Shown: piece after piece, positions 14,228 to 15,746 of the stretch
How positions within the stretch are numbered: the stretch's first letter is position 1
Layout of the letters: every line of letters starts with the position of its first letter
Assembly: GCA_938003875.1 (NCBI GenBank)
Contig: CALKWO010000110.1
Location: 1-15,746, forward strand
DNA from: an uncultured bacterium
GTDB taxonomy: Bacteria; Planctomycetota; Uabimicrobiia; Uabimicrobiales; JABWCH01
Direction: 5' to 3'
DNA: 15,746 nucleotides
Notes under the pieces: generated by a model
Database searches by the model: none
What the model saw: the letters and a program-made list of their open reading frames with translations, nothing else
What the model was told of the DNA's origin: nothing
Position numbers and translations under genes: made by a program

Positions 14228-15583
14228 ATGAAAAAAATTTTATTTTTTTGTATTTTTTTTTGTCTGACACAGATAGCCAGAAGTGAGGAAAAACCTAAAG
14301 TTCATGATTCTTTTCTCATGTCATTGCAATATAAATCTTTTTTATATTTTTGGGAATTGACCAATCCCCAAAATGGTCTTACGCCAGACCGCTATCCTAC
14401 AAAATCCTTTTGTAGTATCGCTGCCGTAGGATTTGCCCTTTCTTCTTACCTGGTTGGCATAGAAAGAAAGTATATTTCCAGGCAAGAAGCAGCCAACAGA
14501 GTGCTGACAACCTTAAAATTTTTCTGGGAAGCTCCCCAGGGAACCGATCCAGAGAAATGCACTGGATATAAAGGCTTTTTCTATCATTTTTTAGACATGG
14601 AAACAGGCCTTCGATATAAAAATGTAGAGCTTTCTTCTATAGATACTACGCTTTTGCTTGCGGGGATTCTTTCCTGCCAGGCGTATTTCGATAAAGAAGA
14701 CCCCATAGAGAAGCAAATTCGGGACTATGCAGAGAAAATCTATTTGCGTATAGACTGGCAATGGATGCAGGCACGGCCTCCCCTGGTTTCTATGGGCTGG
14801 TGTCCAGAGAGCGGATTCCTGGATGCTGACTGGAAGGGCTATAATGAAGCAATGCTTTTGTATGTCCTGGCACTAGCCTCTCCTTCTTATCCCATTTCTT
14901 CTGATTCTTGGAAGGAATGGACAAAAACATATCTTTGGGGAGATTTTTATGGTCAGCTTCATGTAAATTTTTCTCCTCTTTTTGGACACCAATATTCTCA
15001 TATATGGATAGATTTCCAGGGAATACAAGATGAATATATGAGAGAGAGAGGAAGCGATTATTTTATCAACTCTCGAAAAGCGACCTATTCCAACAGAGCC
15101 TATTGCATAGCGAACCCTTCCCAATGGAAAGGCTATAGTGCTGAAATTTGGGGACTGACAGCCTGCGATGGCCCTGACAATACAGAATGTATTCTCGAAG
15201 GAACAAAACGAATCTTCCATACCTATTTGGCAAGAGGAGCTAGTCTTGTAGAAATCCAGGACGATGGAACAATAGCACCCACAGCAGCAGGAGGCTCGAT
15301 TCCCTTTGCTCCAGAGATATGTATCCCTGCTTTGAAAAAAATGTATAGCCTCTATGGTGACAGAATCATGGGAAAATATGGGTTTTACGATGCTTTCAAC
15401 GCGACCTATTCGTCCGATGTCTGGATAGGCCCAGATTGGCTAGGAATAGACAATGGGCCAATCGTGCTTATGATAGAAAACTACTATAGTGGACTCCTAT
15501 GGGAAACGATGAAAAGATGTCCTCTCCTTGTTACAGGTTTGAAAAAAGCATCTTTTCAAGGCGGCTGGTTAAAAAACAAATAA
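14228..15583 (+). CDS. Exported glycoamylase-like / GH144-related protein
   Basis: A 451-residue exported protein of the glycoamylase-like family (Pfam Glycoamylase), whose characterised members include GH144 endo-beta-1,2-glucanases. The signal peptide is MKKILFFCIFFCLTQIARS, with likely cleavage after ARS. Family features in order: the FLYFWELTNPQNGLTPDRYP start near 38-57, FCSIAAVGFALSSYLVGIERKYISRQEA, GFFYHFLDMETG, SSIDTTLLLAGIL, then GWCPESGFLDADWKGYNEAM, an IDFQGIQD segment, WGLTACDGPD, and a final APTAAGGSIPFAPE with WIGPDWLGIDNGPIVLMIENY. Acidic residues of these segments line the pocket in relatives, but the catalytic pair cannot be named here. Length is close to normal and the gene looks intact. 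I prefer the second of two adjacent ATGs (14228), because AGAGGA lies seven bases before it rather than four. A role in beta-glucan turnover is inference. Confidence 0.85.
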   Translation: MKKILFFCIFFCLTQIARSEEKPKVHDSFLMSLQYKSFLYFWELTNPQNGLTPDRYPTKSFCSIAAVGFALSSYLVGIERKYISRQEAANRVLTTLKFFWEAPQGTDPEKCTGYKGFFYHFLDMETGLRYKNVELSSIDTTLLLAGILSCQAYFDKEDPIEKQIRDYAEKIYLRIDWQWMQARPPLVSMGWCPESGFLDADWKGYNEAMLLYVLALASPSYPISSDSWKEWTKTYLWGDFYGQLHVNFSPLFGHQYSHIWIDFQGIQDEYMRERGSDYFINSRKATYSNRAYCIANPSQWKGYSAEIWGLTACDGPDNTECILEGTKRIFHTYLARGASLVEIQDDGTIAPTAAGGSIPFAPEICIPALKKMYSLYGDRIMGKYGFYDAFNATYSSDVWIGPDWLGIDNGPIVLMIENYYSGLLWETMKRCPLLVTGLKKASFQGGWLKNK

Positions 15584-15698
15584 ACAAATCAGATGCGTTG
15601 CCCCTTTTTTCATGACCTTAACCTTCCACCAAATCCCCCCGATCTTCCTTGATCCTATATTCCGCAGCTTGTAAGTGAACTTTTTTGATTTTTAAAGA
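15584..15698. other. Non-coding tail after the glycoamylase-like gene
   Basis: I find no open frame of note, no convincing hairpin terminator and no RNA gene here. The stretch CCCCTTTTTT near 15601-15610 ends in T but has no stem before it, so it is not called a terminator. Confidence 0.5.
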
Positions 15699-15746
15699 GA
15701 ACCACAGATAAACACAGATAAACACAAATAAGAATTTATGTTAGGG
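15699..15746. repeat. Short interspersed repeat, right copy (plus orientation)
   Basis: Bases 15699-15726 match the reverse complement of bases 1-28 with a single difference. The core is a 10-base unit (AACACAGATA) repeated about three times after ACC, the last copy degenerate (AACACAAATA). It then continues AGAATTTATGTTAGGG to the window end, which loosely resembles the TTTAATGTTTAGGGG beside the left copy. The right boundary lies outside the window. Confidence 0.6.

Overview
The window reads as AT-rich chromosomal DNA from an uncultured Gram-negative bacterium, most likely of the Planctomycetota or a neighbouring PVC lineage. The evidence for the lineage is a 711-residue GreA-type protein with a very long N-terminal extension, which as far as I recall is typical of Chlamydiae and other PVC bacteria. 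Three lipoprotein signal peptides, a periplasmic solute-binding protein and a hopanoid-associated epimerase (HpnA family) also fit a diderm cell. The phylum is an inference. There are no rRNA or tRNA genes, no CRISPR array, and no transposase or phage gene.

Left part (1-5072, all on the minus strand). In transcription order these are the long GreA-like factor (5072-2937), a hairpin terminator (about 2875-2915), then a tight cluster of an ECF sigma factor (2837-2241), its zinc-binding anti-sigma factor (2244-1417, joined by an ATGA overlap) and an SsnA-like amidohydrolase (1399-65). The first 60 bases hold a short repeat, and a copy of its first 28 bases recurs inverted at the far end of the window.

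Divergent intergenic region (5073-5569). It has a good sigma70-type promoter for greA on the minus strand, a likely plus-strand promoter with the same extended -10 word, a strong 44-nt hairpin in the probable leader of the plus-strand operon, and two short overlapping reading frames that may be gene debris.

Plus-strand operon (5570-13416). Seven genes are packed with overlaps or gaps of 0-52 nt: a calcineurin-like phosphoesterase with a TTG start, a WPF-repeat lipoprotein, a small coiled-coil lipoprotein, a TPR-like lipoprotein, a family-5 solute-binding protein with an inserted PDZ-like domain, an HpnA-type epimerase, and a ferredoxin-nitroreductase fusion. Four consecutive products are exported, so the operon looks devoted to the cell envelope. 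I do not recognise the set as a described system. It is the best candidate for something new here.

Right part (13417-15746). A nested fold-back element (13488-13662) with four alternating copies of one GC-rich word sits in a gene-poor gap. It is followed by a stand-alone receiver-domain protein (GTG start) and an exported protein of the glycoamylase-like / GH144-related family. The tail is non-coding and carries the second copy of the end repeat.

Where the longest open frame was not the best gene model I moved the start, using Shine-Dalgarno spacing, signal peptides or stop/start overlaps. Each such choice is explained in its entry.
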